Positions 54,791 through 64,000 of a DNA stretch of 64,000 nucleotides are shown here, piece after piece. Position 1 is the first letter of the stretch. Each line of letters starts with the position of its first letter. Origin of the DNA: Aselliscus stoliczkanus (taxonomy: Eukaryota > Chordata > Mammalia > Chiroptera > Hipposideridae); contig CM066733.1 in NCBI GenBank assembly GCA_033961575.1, positions 63,858,921-63,922,920 of the forward strand, read 5' to 3'. Made by a program: the position numbers and the translations under genes. The notes under the pieces were generated by a model. The model was given only the letters and a program-made list of their open reading frames with translations. It had not been told where the DNA came from and did not search any database.

Positions 54791-56480
54791 TTATGTTTTC
54801 TTTTTTTAAAATTCTCATTAACTGAGCATCTACTATTTGTCAAACATTATCTTACACCCTTGCGCAGCCCTCATCCCTTTTAATAAGGCTCATATTTAAT
54901 TTGGGTTTTGTTTGGGGAGAGTACTTGAATGTCTGGAATAGGATTAAAATAATCATAGCCCTCTCTTTTCCCTTCTTAACTTTTCAGATTTTATTTCCCA
55001 GGAGATGGTGTTCAGTTGTTTGATTTTACGATTTATGATCATGAAAGGTTTTGTTTTTTTTTTTAACATTAAATGCTTGCCAAGGAGGTGTGTTCTATGG
55101 AGGGTATACATCAGACTGGAATGAGAGTCTGCGGTGAGGGCAGCTTAACCAGGGGGAGGGGCTGCAACATTAATAAACTGAGATCATAGAATAACGGGGG
55201 TGGGGAGCCCAGGGCCTTTGTTGGAAAGATATTAATAGGGATCATGCTTACATTCTTAGCTGAAGAAACTATTTGATCTCCTGAGCATAGCTCTGATGTC
55301 TCTTATGATATGTATTAAATGTAAAACCCCTTTCCACTCAGAAAGTCATTTGTCAAATCCAGCAGTTAGAAGTTTCTACAACATCCTTGTGCCTCAGAAA
55401 GAAAGAGAGGCAAGGCTGGTCCATCAGTGCTGTACTGAGACTTAGACATTATAAATGGGCTAGAGAAGGCTCCCAAAGATGGGGACCTTCACAGCCAGTG
55501 GCACTTGGTCTACTGGGATCTGTATTATATAGTCTTGGTGGGCAAACATGGGGGATGGAAAAAACAATTAACCTGACGTTAATAAAGTGACCATTATGCA
55601 CCAGGCACAGAGTGAGGCACTTTTAAATCTATTTTTCTCATCTAATGTGGGCAATGGCGTTGCAACCATGGGTCATGACTGTTCATGAAGGGTGAGGAGG
55701 AGTTAGGGGAGGCAGGGGGAAAAGGGAAGGAGTGTGGAGAGGAGCCTCAGGCTTCCCTTAGGGCCCAGTCAGCCCCATGGCCAAACAGAAAATGGACCAT
55801 TATTCACTGTCTTTGGGGTGGGGGTGGGGCGGGGCTTCTAAAAGATATTCTGGTCAAAACCATCCCTGGCATTGAACAACTGAGCCACTAGTGAATCAGA
55901 TTTGAAGTATGAGCCACAGACTTCAGGAACCCCCTGTTAAAATGTCCCTGAAATTCCCTATGAGAGAAGAAAAGGCATGTGGTTGTTTCTCAGGTTAATG
56001 CAAAACTTAGGTGTTGGTTTAATTCCAAGGGATTGAAACCCAAAGTTTCACATAGATAGATCTCACTTCTCTCGCTTATCATCCAGGTATCCGCATAAAC
56101 CACGTTTCCTACCTGGAGCCTGTAAGATCTTTGTGTTGTTCTCTGTAGGTGATGTCCAGGCAGTAGTTGACATGCCAATCACCAAGGAAGTGGGGAGGCT
56201 GGTATTTTAGAGGATGCTGGTTTGGCCAGAACTATTGCCTGTGTCTGGGATGGTAGTCAGAGGAGACAGAGGAAGTGAGGCAAGGGGGATAAGACCATTG
56301 CTCACCTACTCATCCCCACCACTAACTGGGCAGCCAAGGTCCTCAAAGGGAATTTTAGGAAAACCAGACAAGAATCAGAAGATAGCAACAAAATCATCTG
56401 GAGCCTGAAAGTAGAAGGTTCTTCTAGGGAAAAACAAAAGGTGAGCAGTGATCTAGTGAATGTGATCACACACATGGGTC
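54791..56480. other. No recognisable gene; weak L2/MIR-like piece
   Basis: The text 'aactgagcatctactatttg' and 'tcaaacattatcttacaccc' at 54820-54860 resembles an L2/MIR fragment. The remainder is unrecognised, including the G-rich tract at 55817-55836. Confidence 0.4.
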
Positions 56481-56484
56481 GAGT

Positions 56485-56650
56485 TGAACAATCTCAGCCA
56501 AGATTTCTCAAGAGTGTCTTAGGCATTGTGTGAAGTGCTTGATATGAAATATTTGATTTCCTCCTCAAAACAACCTTCAAAAGAGACGATTGGCACCCAC
56601 ATTTTACTGGGCAAACTGGGTCCAGAGGATTTTCTAGTCCTTAGAATGAA
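56485..56650 (-). repeat. MIR-type fragment, antisense
   Basis: The text 'cttaggcattgtgtgaagtg', 'ttcctcctcaaaacaacctt' and 'cattttactgggcaaactgg' is in reversed MIR order. Confidence 0.5.
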
Positions 56651-56767
56651 GCCAGTAATATGACCAGTTTACATGTTCATTTGGACCACACATGATCTGA
56701 GCAATCCAGTAGCTTAGGAGAAACATAAATATGCCTGGGATTGAAACCAGAGAAAATGTCTCTTATG

Positions 56768-56856
56768 GGGGCCGGCCAAGTGGCGCGGTAGTTAAGCACT
56801 GGCTTGGGAAGCCAGCGGCCCTGGTTCAGGTCCCACATATGAGGGCCAGTGACACT

Positions 56857-56891
<35 letters not shown>
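56768..56891 (+). mobile_element. tRNA-derived SINE (short family, copy 6)
   Basis: A well-preserved copy: 'ggccggccaagtggcgcggt', 'ctggcttgggaagccag', 'ggttcaggtccc' and 'gacactgccctc', with an A tail of about 30 bases. A 22-bp target duplication with a single mismatch (core 'agaaaatgtctcttatg') lies at 56746-56767 and 56892-56913. Confidence 0.95.
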
Positions 56892-56894
<3 letters not shown>

Positions 56895-56913
56895 AAAGAA
56901 AATGTCTCTTATG

Positions 56914-57752
56914 AAATATATGCGTGATCCACTATCATAAAGTCACACAATTCTTAAGTCGTATTGTACCTGAATCTATGCATTCAGATGAGTACTGGAC
57001 TGTTAAGAAGACTCCCTCCACCCCTCCACCCCCCACTTCCCTCATCCCAATATTAATGGCAACTTGGAGCTCCCAGAGAGGGATGGCTCCCATGCCTACT
57101 GAAGGCAGTGCTGGTGTGTAGAAGGAAACCTGTCCTTCCTGGGACTGTAGTTGACTTTTTCAGTGACATAGCCACAGCTGGATATTGGAGCATCCTCAGT
57201 GGTGGCAGACTGTCATCCTGGGAAAAATGATTTCAGTTGTTTGGAAGACAAGTCAGGTCCAGTGAACATTTAGTAAGTGTTTAAAGTGATCCTCTGAAGG
57301 AGAAATGACAAGGCCGGCTTTCCTGTACTGTCCATCGATCCACCCAATTCCTAGAAAGGAATTCCAAGAATATTTGGGCAGCAGCCTTGGGATAAATGTA
57401 TATGGCTTCCTGAGATGACTGCTTTGGGGATAGCCTTCATTTGTAGGAATAAGTTCTAATGTAAGTGGTCAGTTGTGTTGTCTTGAGTGTTTTGATTCCT
57501 TAATTGAAATATAAGCTCCGGAAAGCTGGGGGCCAGAGTAGATGCATAGATTAACTTTGTTGGTAGAAGTATTACTTGATTTCATGGCTGCCCACCCATT
57601 GTTTCTCAGTCTTGTCTTCCAACAAGCAACTCCATTCTCCTACGCTTTGAACAAAATCCTTGGAATCACACTACCTCTTCTGTTCCTGTCGCCCTCCACG
57701 TCCAGTCTGTCAGGAAATTCTATGGACTCTACCTTTAAAATAACCCTGCACT
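56914..57752. other. No recognisable gene or repeat
   Basis: Unique sequence between two SINE copies. The frame at 57542-58033 runs into the second SINE and is not a gene. Confidence 0.4.
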
Positions 57753-57857
57753 GGGACAGCCGAGTGGTGCGGTGGTTGGGCGCTGGCTTGGGAGGCCAGC
57801 GGTCCTGGTTCGGGTCCCACATATGGGGGCCAGTGACACTGCCCTCAAAAAAAAAAA
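57753..57857 (+). mobile_element. tRNA-derived SINE (short family, copy 7)
   Basis: The head 'gggacagccgagtggtgcgg', arm 'ctggcttgggaggccag', B-box-like 'ggttcgggtccc' and end 'gacactgccctc' plus A tail are all present. The perfect 16-bp target duplication 'aaaataaccctgcact' lies at 57737-57752 and 57858-57873. Confidence 0.95.
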
Positions 57858-58019
57858 AAAATAACCCTGCACTAAGACCACCTCTCACAACCCCCACTGC
57901 TCCTACCCACTTCCCCTTCCCCTGCCACCTGGCAGCCATTCAGAAAGCAGGTCACTCTTCTACTCCAAACGCTCCCATGGTTTGGGTGGTTGGCAGACCA
58001 ACGGCCCCCAAGGTGTCCA

Positions 58020-58522
58020 GGCCTAATGTCTAAAGCCTGTAAATGTGTCACTTCACATGGGTCAAGGGACTTTGTAGATGTGATTAAAGGTATGAGCCTT
58101 GACTTGGAAAAAAGACCCCAGATTATCCAGGTGGGCCCAACCTCATCATGTGAGTCCCTAAGGGTAGAGAACCTTACCACACTGAGGTCAACGATGTAGA
58201 GTTGTGGAGATGGATGAGCCAGAGAGAAGTTATATGAGAAGCTCCTCATTCCATGGTGCTAGCTTTGAAGCTAGAGAAAGGGGGGCCACAAGTCAGAGAA
58301 GAAGGTCAGCCTTCGGAATCTAAAAAGAAGTGAGGAAAAGGACTCTTTCCTGGAGCTTCCAGAAAGGGACCCGGCCCCGCTGACACCTTGATTTCAGCCC
58401 AGCGTGACCCATGTCTGACTTGTGACCTCCAGAATGGCCAGATAATAAATTTGTGTTGTATTAAGTAAGCCACGAAGTTTGTTTACCGCCATATATTATA
58501 GCAGCAACGGGAAACTAATAGA
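58020..58522 (+). repeat. MaLR-like LTR (ERVL-MaLR class, tentative)
   Basis: Landmarks: 'gggactttgtagatgtgatt', 'cagattatccaggtgggccc', 'ctgacaccttgatttcagcc', 'gtgacctccagaatggccag' with 'ataaatttgtgttgta', and the terminus 'gcaacgggaaactaatagag'. The order resembles MLT1-like solo LTRs, with AATAAA near the 3' part. No internal retroviral genes and no confident target duplication were seen. Confidence 0.55.
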
Positions 58523-58534
58523 GTTCCTCATCCC

Positions 58535-59280
58535 ACTTAGGTAAAAGCCAAACGTTTCCCCAGGGCCTGCAAAGCTCTGTGTGATCTCGCTTACTTCATC
58601 TCCTTTGACTGCCTCACTTGCTTACTCTGCTCATCACACAGGCCTCCTTGCTTTTTCTCTGAACACCAGAAGGGCTCTTACCTCAGATCTTTTTTTTTTT
58701 TTTAAATTGGGGGACAGTGTGTTTTTCCAGGACCCATCAGCTCCAAGCCAAGTAGTTATTAAAATCTAGTTGTGGAGGGTGCAATTTAGTGGTCCATGCG
58801 GGGCTCAAACCGGCAACCTTGGTGTTATGAGCACTGCGCTCTAACCAACTGAGCTAACCGGCTCCCCTTACTTTAGGTCTTTACACTTGCTGTTTCCTCA
58901 GCTTGAAGCTCCTTCCCCATAACCACACCATCTCTTCTCTCACCCCGCAGTCTCTGCTGGAAGCTCAAACACCGCCTTGCCCAGAGCACCCTTGTTAAAA
59001 CAGCGCCTCCTATTGGCTGTTATTTCTCATCATCTCTGTTACCCCGCTTTGTTCTTCATAGTACTTGTCACCACCTGACACACACACGGACACATACATA
59101 TGGATATTTCTATGTGTTTGTTGCTTTTCTTTGTTTGTTTATCATCTGTCAGGACCCACTAGTAAGTAAGCTCCAAAAAGGCAGGGATTTTGGCATCCCC
59201 CCTGGCCTCCCCATTCCCTAAAATATGGCACATTGGAGCTACTCAATAAATACTTACTGAATAAATAAAGGAAAAGTGAG
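58535..59280 (-). repeat. L2 3' region, antisense, split by a SINE
   Basis: Reversed L2 landmarks: 'aaagctctgtgtgatctcgc', 'cttcatctcctttgactgcc', then after the SINE 'aggtctttacacttgctgtt', 'agtacttgtcaccacctgac' and the end 'ctactcaataaatacttact'. Confidence 0.8.
58692..58866 (-). mobile_element. Long-type tRNA-derived SINE, antisense (copy c)
   Basis: T tract and 'gggacagtgtgtttttccag', then 'gacccatcagctccaagcca', 'agttgtggagggtgcaattt' and 'ctctaaccaactgagctaac'. The flanks 'cttacctcagatcttt' and 'cttactttaggtcttt' form a diverged 16-bp target duplication. This shorter form has a single body unit and one head. Confidence 0.85.
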
Positions 59281-59514
59281 TAACAAGGTATTAATTGTCA
59301 TATACTATAAACAAACTCCTTGCTATAATATACTGAGAGTTGTTAGTTTTGGCTGGACATAAAATTGGCACTCAATAATAAATTCACTAAACAGGTGATT
59401 CATTTTGGACACTATTATTACTTGTTTTTTTAGACTATGATGATACTAGGCTGTTTGCATCCAGAGCCCAGACATGGAATAATATCACTCCTCTCCCTAC
59501 AAACCTCCTGGATG

Positions 59515-59695
59515 GTAACTTCTGCTTACAACACAGGACTTAGGGTTCCAGCACAGCTGCTCCTCACTGGCTTGGTGACCTTGGGCAAAGCACTGTCCCT
59601 CTGGGTCTTCATGGCCTCCTGTGTTAAAGGGGGACTAGATGTTGATTCCTTGGGTCTCTTCCACCATTAAGATCCTCAGTGCCCGCTGATTCTGT
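59515..59695 (+). repeat. MIR, sense
   Basis: The text 'gacttagggttccagcacag', 'tggcttggtgaccttgggca' and 'aagcactgtccctctgggtc' is the MIR core in order. Confidence 0.65.
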
Positions 59696-60089
59696 AACTG
59701 TTTGGTTTGGTCACGGTGGTGAGCTGTAGGGCGGTTGGGCACCATTTCTTTGGGTGCCTTTGAGAGACAAACGCTCCTTTGTGCTCTGCCCCTGGAAGCA
59801 CTCCAGATTCCCGGAGCACAGGTAGGGTGTGGGCGTGTGTCAGCCAGTGTCATCACCGGGAAGGTGGGGAGGAAACAAACAAGGCAGGGTGGCTGAGGGA
59901 GAGGGTGGGAAAGAGAAACAGGTTAGGACACATATAAAAGATGCTTGAACACTTGGAGAGAAGAAAATCTGAATCTGACTGAAAGAAGTTAATGGCAGGC
60001 ATTTTGAAGGACGCAGGTGGCCTGCTGAGGAAGCCAGTCAGGAACACGGATTGTGAATTGCCTTCTTTAGACAAGAGTTTAGCAATGTA
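59696..60089. other. No recognisable gene or repeat
   Basis: Unique sequence; antisense frames at 59635-60074 are unrecognised. Confidence 0.35.
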
Positions 60090-60091
60090 GT

Positions 60092-60335
60092 CATCCCTTG
60101 GAATCTGTAGAGGCTTGGTTTGTAGAGTATTTGCATATAACCTACACTTATCATCCCATAGACTTTAAATCATCTCTAGATTACTTATAATACCTAATAC
60201 AATGTAAATCCTATGTAAATAGTTGTACTGTAATATCTAGTGATCAACTTTCTAGAGTTATTTTGTTCAAGTATTTTTGATCCACAGTTGGTTGAATCCA
60301 CAATTGTAGACATGCAGACATAGAGGACCAACTGT
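60092..60335 (-). mobile_element. Tigger-type (MER2-like) DNA element
   Basis: The left end 'gtcatcccttggaatctgta' and the right end 'catagaggaccaactg' are the eroded inverted termini of a MER2-like element. The body 'aacctacacttatcatccca' and 'taatacctaatacaatgtaa' matches it in reverse. TA dinucleotides flank it on both sides, as expected for this class. Confidence 0.75.
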
Positions 60336-60337
60336 AT

Positions 60338-61295
60338 CTAGTAAAGTTGAAGATATGCATAGACTATCATCCAGTAATTCCACTCGGCTATGGACTGAAT
60401 TCTGGCCCCCCTCCAACTTATATGTTGGAGCTCTAATCCCTAATGTGACGGTATTTAGAGATGAGGCCTTTGAGAGATAATCAAGTTTAGATGAGGCCTT
60501 GCAGGTAAGGCCCTTATGGGGTTAGTGCCCTTATAATAGAGCTCTCTCTCTCTCTCTCTGCCGTGTGAAGACACAGTGAGGAGAGCTCTCACCAGGTACC
60601 GACCATACTTTTTGGACTTTTGGACTTTTAGCCTCCAGAACTGTGAGAAATAAATGTCTGTTGTTTCAGCCACCCAGCCTATAGTATTTTCTATGGTAGC
60701 ACAAGCTGACTAAGACACACTCCTAGTATTTACGCTCTAGAGAAACTTTTGCATATGTACCCCAAGAATAAGTATATTTAGAACACCATTGTTATGGCAA
60801 AAAGTAGGAATAAACTATATGTCCACCAATAGTAGAAGAAATTTTTTAAATGGTGATATAATGATATAGTGGAATACTATACAGCAGTGAAAAATGAATG
60901 TATTCCTCCAGTCACATTTATACAGATGGATCTCCTAAGTTGCAAAGAATATGTAATAGTATGAATTCATTTAAAAGAAGTTCAGAGTTATGCACAACTC
61001 AATAATATATCATTCCACATACCTATGTATATACATACATAGTAAAACTATTGAGGAAAGAAAAGGTGGGGGAAAAAATACTGATAAAATTCAGGTGAGT
61101 GGCTATCCTGGAGAAGGGGGTGAAGGGAATGAGGACTGAGTGGATTCAAAAGCATTCAGCTGTACTATGTTTGAGGCTGTGTGGTGGGGACATGGATTTT
61201 GTTTTGTTATTCTTTACACCTTCTATGTAGCATTATCTATATTATTATTCTATGTGTGAAATAGTTCATCATTAGAAAAACAATATAAGCAATGA
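60338..61295 (+). repeat. Old L1 3' region, sense, split by an LTR
   Basis: The left part ends 'tccagtaattccactc'. After the LTR it resumes 'ctagtatttacgctctagag', then 'ggaataaactatatgtccac', 'gtggaatactatacagcagt' and finally 'cattatctatattattattc', all in the usual L1 order. Confidence 0.8.
60386..60717 (+). repeat. Solo MaLR-type LTR (MST/MLT1-like)
   Basis: A 332-bp LTR begins near 'ggctatggactgaattctgg' and ends 'gctgactaagaca'. Landmarks inside are 'ctaatccctaatgtgacggt', 'gtgcccttataatagagctc', 'cctccagaactgtgagaaat' followed by AATAAATG-like text (ataaatgtctgttgtttcag). A perfect 5-bp target duplication CACTC occurs at 60381-60385 and 60718-60722. There are no internal viral genes, so it is an old recombined remnant. 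Confidence 0.8.
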
Positions 61296-61849
61296 AACAA
61301 AACATAATAAAATCATATGATTTGGAGACAGGCCAACCTGGGCCCTGCTCCAGGATCTGCCATTTTCTTAACTTGGGCTCTGAGCAATGCTCTTCCCTTG
61401 GCTACTAATGGTGCCTCCTCATGGGCATCTGAGGGGAAAACCAGGGGTAAAGGAGAAGAACCCGCACCCAGTGGGTGATCAGCAATGGGGAGTGATGATG
61501 ATGAAGGTAAGGAGAAGGCCTATAAAAGCTATTAAAAGTTATTTTATTCTTCTCAAGATGATGATATAGATGCTGTGAAAATGTTCAACGATAGTAATTA
61601 ACCAGAAGTGAAGCTTTGTAGTTTGCAAACCCTTTCTTCCTTGGATCCAACAACCATTTGAGGCAAGTGAAAGCAGATAAGTTTGTGGAGAATCAGTGGG
61701 CCAGATGGAGAGATAGCGAACCCCACCATCCTGGTGGGAGATGTTAAGTGCAATGCCCTTTAGATTAAGCAGCCCAAGAATGGGTACAGCTGGAGAGGAT
61801 TTGAACCCTTCACTGAACACGGTGTATTTGGTGACCATACAGGGAGCTT
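61296..61849. other. Mostly unique; MIR-like core
   Basis: A MIR-like stretch 'ggccaacctgggccctgctc' with 'ggatctgccattttcttaac' occupies 61329-61375. The rest is unrecognised. Confidence 0.4.
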
Positions 61850-62165
61850 ACATATTCTTTCCTATGTATATATTTACAGAAATTGACCATACATTAGGCA
61901 ACAAAGAAAGGTTATCAAATTCCAAAAAAACAGGAACACATAGACCATGCTTTCCAACTACAACACAATGAAGTTAAAAACTAATAACAGGGCCGGCCGA
62001 GTGGCGTGGTGGTTAAGCGCTGGCTTGGGAAGCCAGCGGCCCCGGTTTGGTCCCACATGTGAAGGCCAGTGACACTACCCTCAAAAAAAAAAAAAATTAA
62101 TAACAAAAAGATAACACACACATTTGGACATTTACCTATACTTTTAAATGACACGGGAATCAAAA
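61850..62165 (+). repeat. L1 ORF2-derived fragment, split by a SINE
   Basis: The text 'attaggcaacaaagaaaggt', 'caacacaatgaagttaaaaa' and, after the SINE, 'aataacaaaaagataacaca' with 'catttggacatttacctata' resembles an L1 ORF2 region in sense. It is short and out of frame. Confidence 0.55.
61990..62091 (+). mobile_element. tRNA-derived SINE (short family, copy 8)
   Basis: The best-preserved head (gggccggccgagtggcgtgg), arm 'ctggcttgggaagccag', a B-box-like site with one base missing (ggtttggtccc) and end 'gacactaccctc' plus A tail. The 14-bp target duplication 'aaaaactaataaca' / 'aaaaattaataaca' lies at 61976-61989 and 62092-62105. Confidence 0.94.
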
Positions 62166-62409
62166 TAAAATGGTATAAACTCTGGCCGAGAGGTTTTAAC
62201 AGCTGTAAGTGGCTAGCGTTCTTTGCTAAGTGTGGGCTGGTCTGTAGAACGTGACTGGGTAGGGACTCCTGCCTTTTACAATTCTTCTCCTTCATCCAGC
62301 CTTCAAGTGACTGCCTGGTGTCTTCAGACAATAGAATGCATTGACTGCTTTTACCCCATTCCTCCATATCACTCTTTTTCTCATATAAAAATCTCCCAGC
62401 TGACTGTCA

Positions 62410-63130
62410 GGGGTGGAAGAGAACACAGATTTGTTGACGGCTGGCTGTGTGCCAAGTGCTGGGGTTTGGGATGTACACATGACTTAGACACAGTCCTTGC
62501 ACATAGAGCTCCCAGTTGAAAGGGGGAAAGAAATAGTATTCTATCCATATTATTATGATTATGCTGTTGTATTCCTATGTATTTGAAAGAATATTATATT
62601 CATTATATTCATATATAATCATGGGGCCATGTGGTGAGTGTCTTTGTAGAGACCTTCATAAAGAATTTGGGGGATGAAGAGAAAGGCAGAGGGAATAGGG
62701 TGGGATGTGGAAATCCAGCACAATCAAGATGAAATTTCAGGTGGATCTCAAAGGGTGAGGTGGAGTTCTTCAGGAGCAGAGACCGAGGAAAGGCCAACAG
62801 AACAGTGTGGGAAAAGATCGGAGTGAACGAGCCTGGTTTGTTTGGGAAATGCTCAGGTATGGGTGACGGAGGTGAAGGGCCGCCATCTCCACGCAGGGGC
62901 TACAACACAAGAGACCTTGAATTCTAAGAGTCTTGAGTTGTAGTCTATAGGAGGAGGGGAATTAAAGGCTTTTAGGCAGGGAAGGGACAAGGACTGATTT
63001 TTTTTTTTTTAATGTTTAACAATCACTGGCAGAAGAGGAGAAGATGAATGCGAGGGAGGAGGGAACAGCGGCAGGGCAGCCAGCGAGGAGGCTGCTGAGA
63101 TGGCTGGGATGAGGGTGATGAAAACATGAT
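62410..63130 (+). repeat. L2 copy, sense, diverged
   Basis: L2-like text: 'gttgacggctggctgtgtgc', 'caagtgctggggtttgggat', 'aattaaaggcttttaggcag', 'ggaagggacaaggactgatt' and 'gaggaggctgctgagatggc'. A T run at 62999-63010 interrupts it. Confidence 0.5.
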
Positions 63131-64000
63131 AAATGAATTCTAAGATGCTGGAGACTGATACTCAATGTGTTATCCTTCCCAGGAATTTTTGTATTTTGAC
63201 AGGGGACACTCTCTTAACCCAAAGGAATGAAACTTAAAGATGGCAATTGCTGGGCTTGTAACAAGCCAGCAGTAGAGAGGTTTTCAGGTGAGGGGTCTGA
63301 CGGGGCCCTTAGGGGTCATTTAAACCTGTGAGGGGGTGGTCCCTACACTGTGTTCTAGGAGATTCATGTTTGGGGTCCTCAGGAATCTTTGTCCATGTTG
63401 CATTGTAAGTGTTATGAAAATAGTTCTAGTTGAAACTGTATAAAAAGACATTCAACCGGATTTGAAAAGGAAAGCTCTTTTTCCACCTAGGCCATCCAAG
63501 ACTCAGGCTCCCTATGAGCCAACTCATCCTGAGAGAATTCACTTCCCCTAGGTGGTCAGTGCAACAATGTGATGGGTGGAAACCTGGGCCAGGACCAGTC
63601 AGAGGCAGGACATTCTTCTGCCACATCAGCCCTGTCACTGAAATTGCTGTAGGGCTGCCATCTGGAGCCACAGGACCAGAGCGAGGAGGCTGGAGTAGAA
63701 GCTCTGGAGAGATGGGGGTGCCTTGTACTCAGGGAAACCCCTACGTCATCTTTCGGTCTGAGATCAGGACTCTTGCTGGCATGGCTTCCCCAACCTTCCT
63801 GGCCACCACTTGGGTGGACAGAGAAGGTGTTTGGTACCCACGGTGAGGAAGCTACTGAGAAGAGTGGTCCTTTCCACATTTAAAGATGAGCCTCGGGCCA
63901 GCTCCACCCCCAGGGCTGGGTTGGGTTCTTTGTGTGGCAGCAAGAACGAGTTTCCCTGACCCATCCACACTCTCATCTGGCTTCCTTGTTGTCTACAATT
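63131..64000. other. No recognisable gene or repeat
   Basis: Unique sequence to the window edge. The frames at 63514-63846 (plus) and 63556-63879 (minus) overlap and are unrecognised. Confidence 0.4.

Noticed and set aside
57542..58033. 163-codon plus-strand open frame
   Set aside because: Its centre is the SINE at 57753-57857 and the rest is unrecognised, so it is not a gene.

Overview
The window looks like mammalian nuclear DNA that is very poor in genes. Eutherian-wide repeat classes are present throughout: LINE-1, LINE-2, MIR, MaLR-type LTRs, and hAT-, Tigger- and mariner-type DNA transposon relics. On top of these lie two lineage-specific tRNA-derived SINE types. The younger type is about 100 bp: it starts near GGGCCGGCCGAGTGG, carries a B-box-like GGTTCGGGTCCC, and ends GACACTGCCCTC plus an A tail. 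The other is longer, has tRNA-like heads, and ends near CCCCAATAAAAAT. From memory of SINE families this pair points to a bat, most likely a horseshoe- or leaf-nosed-bat relative (Yinpterochiroptera). The mammalian assignment is firm; the bat assignment is inference that a repeat-library search would settle.

Only one protein-coding feature can be supported: the last coding exon of a plus-strand gene. It has a splice acceptor ending at 5685, 196 codons with a stop at 6276-6278, a 3' UTR, and an AATAAA signal at 6936-6941. It encodes a Pro/Ser-rich, CpG-rich segment followed by a C-terminal amphipathic helix. I could not name the gene or find its upstream exons.

Layout: 1-5.6 kb is presumed intron or upstream flank with old repeats; 5.7-7.0 kb holds the terminal exon; 7-17 kb is L2, L1, MIR, SINE and microsatellites; 18.2-22.4 kb is a minus-strand L1 with its 5' end retained but most of ORF2 deleted; 22-30 kb is old repeats. 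At 30.9-34.4 kb lies a four-level nest (SINE in L1, in a hAT-like element, in L2) followed by an 80-bp mariner-like MITE. At 35.4-35.9 kb is a multi-headed SINE, and at 39.5-39.9 kb a composite retroposon. 40-56 kb is mostly L2, MIR and DNA-transposon relics with a second MITE and a possible retrocopy near 54.5 kb. 56-64 kb has three young SINE copies, two MaLR-like LTRs, a Tigger-type element and L1/L2 pieces.

No tRNA or rRNA gene, CRISPR array, operon or prokaryotic feature is present. The strongest candidate for something under-described is the 438-bp composite retroposon at 39473-39910: a SINE head, a GC-rich middle of unknown origin and the tail of the other SINE family, all inside one 16-bp target-site duplication. 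All repeat names come from pattern recognition without a library search, so class is more reliable than subfamily.
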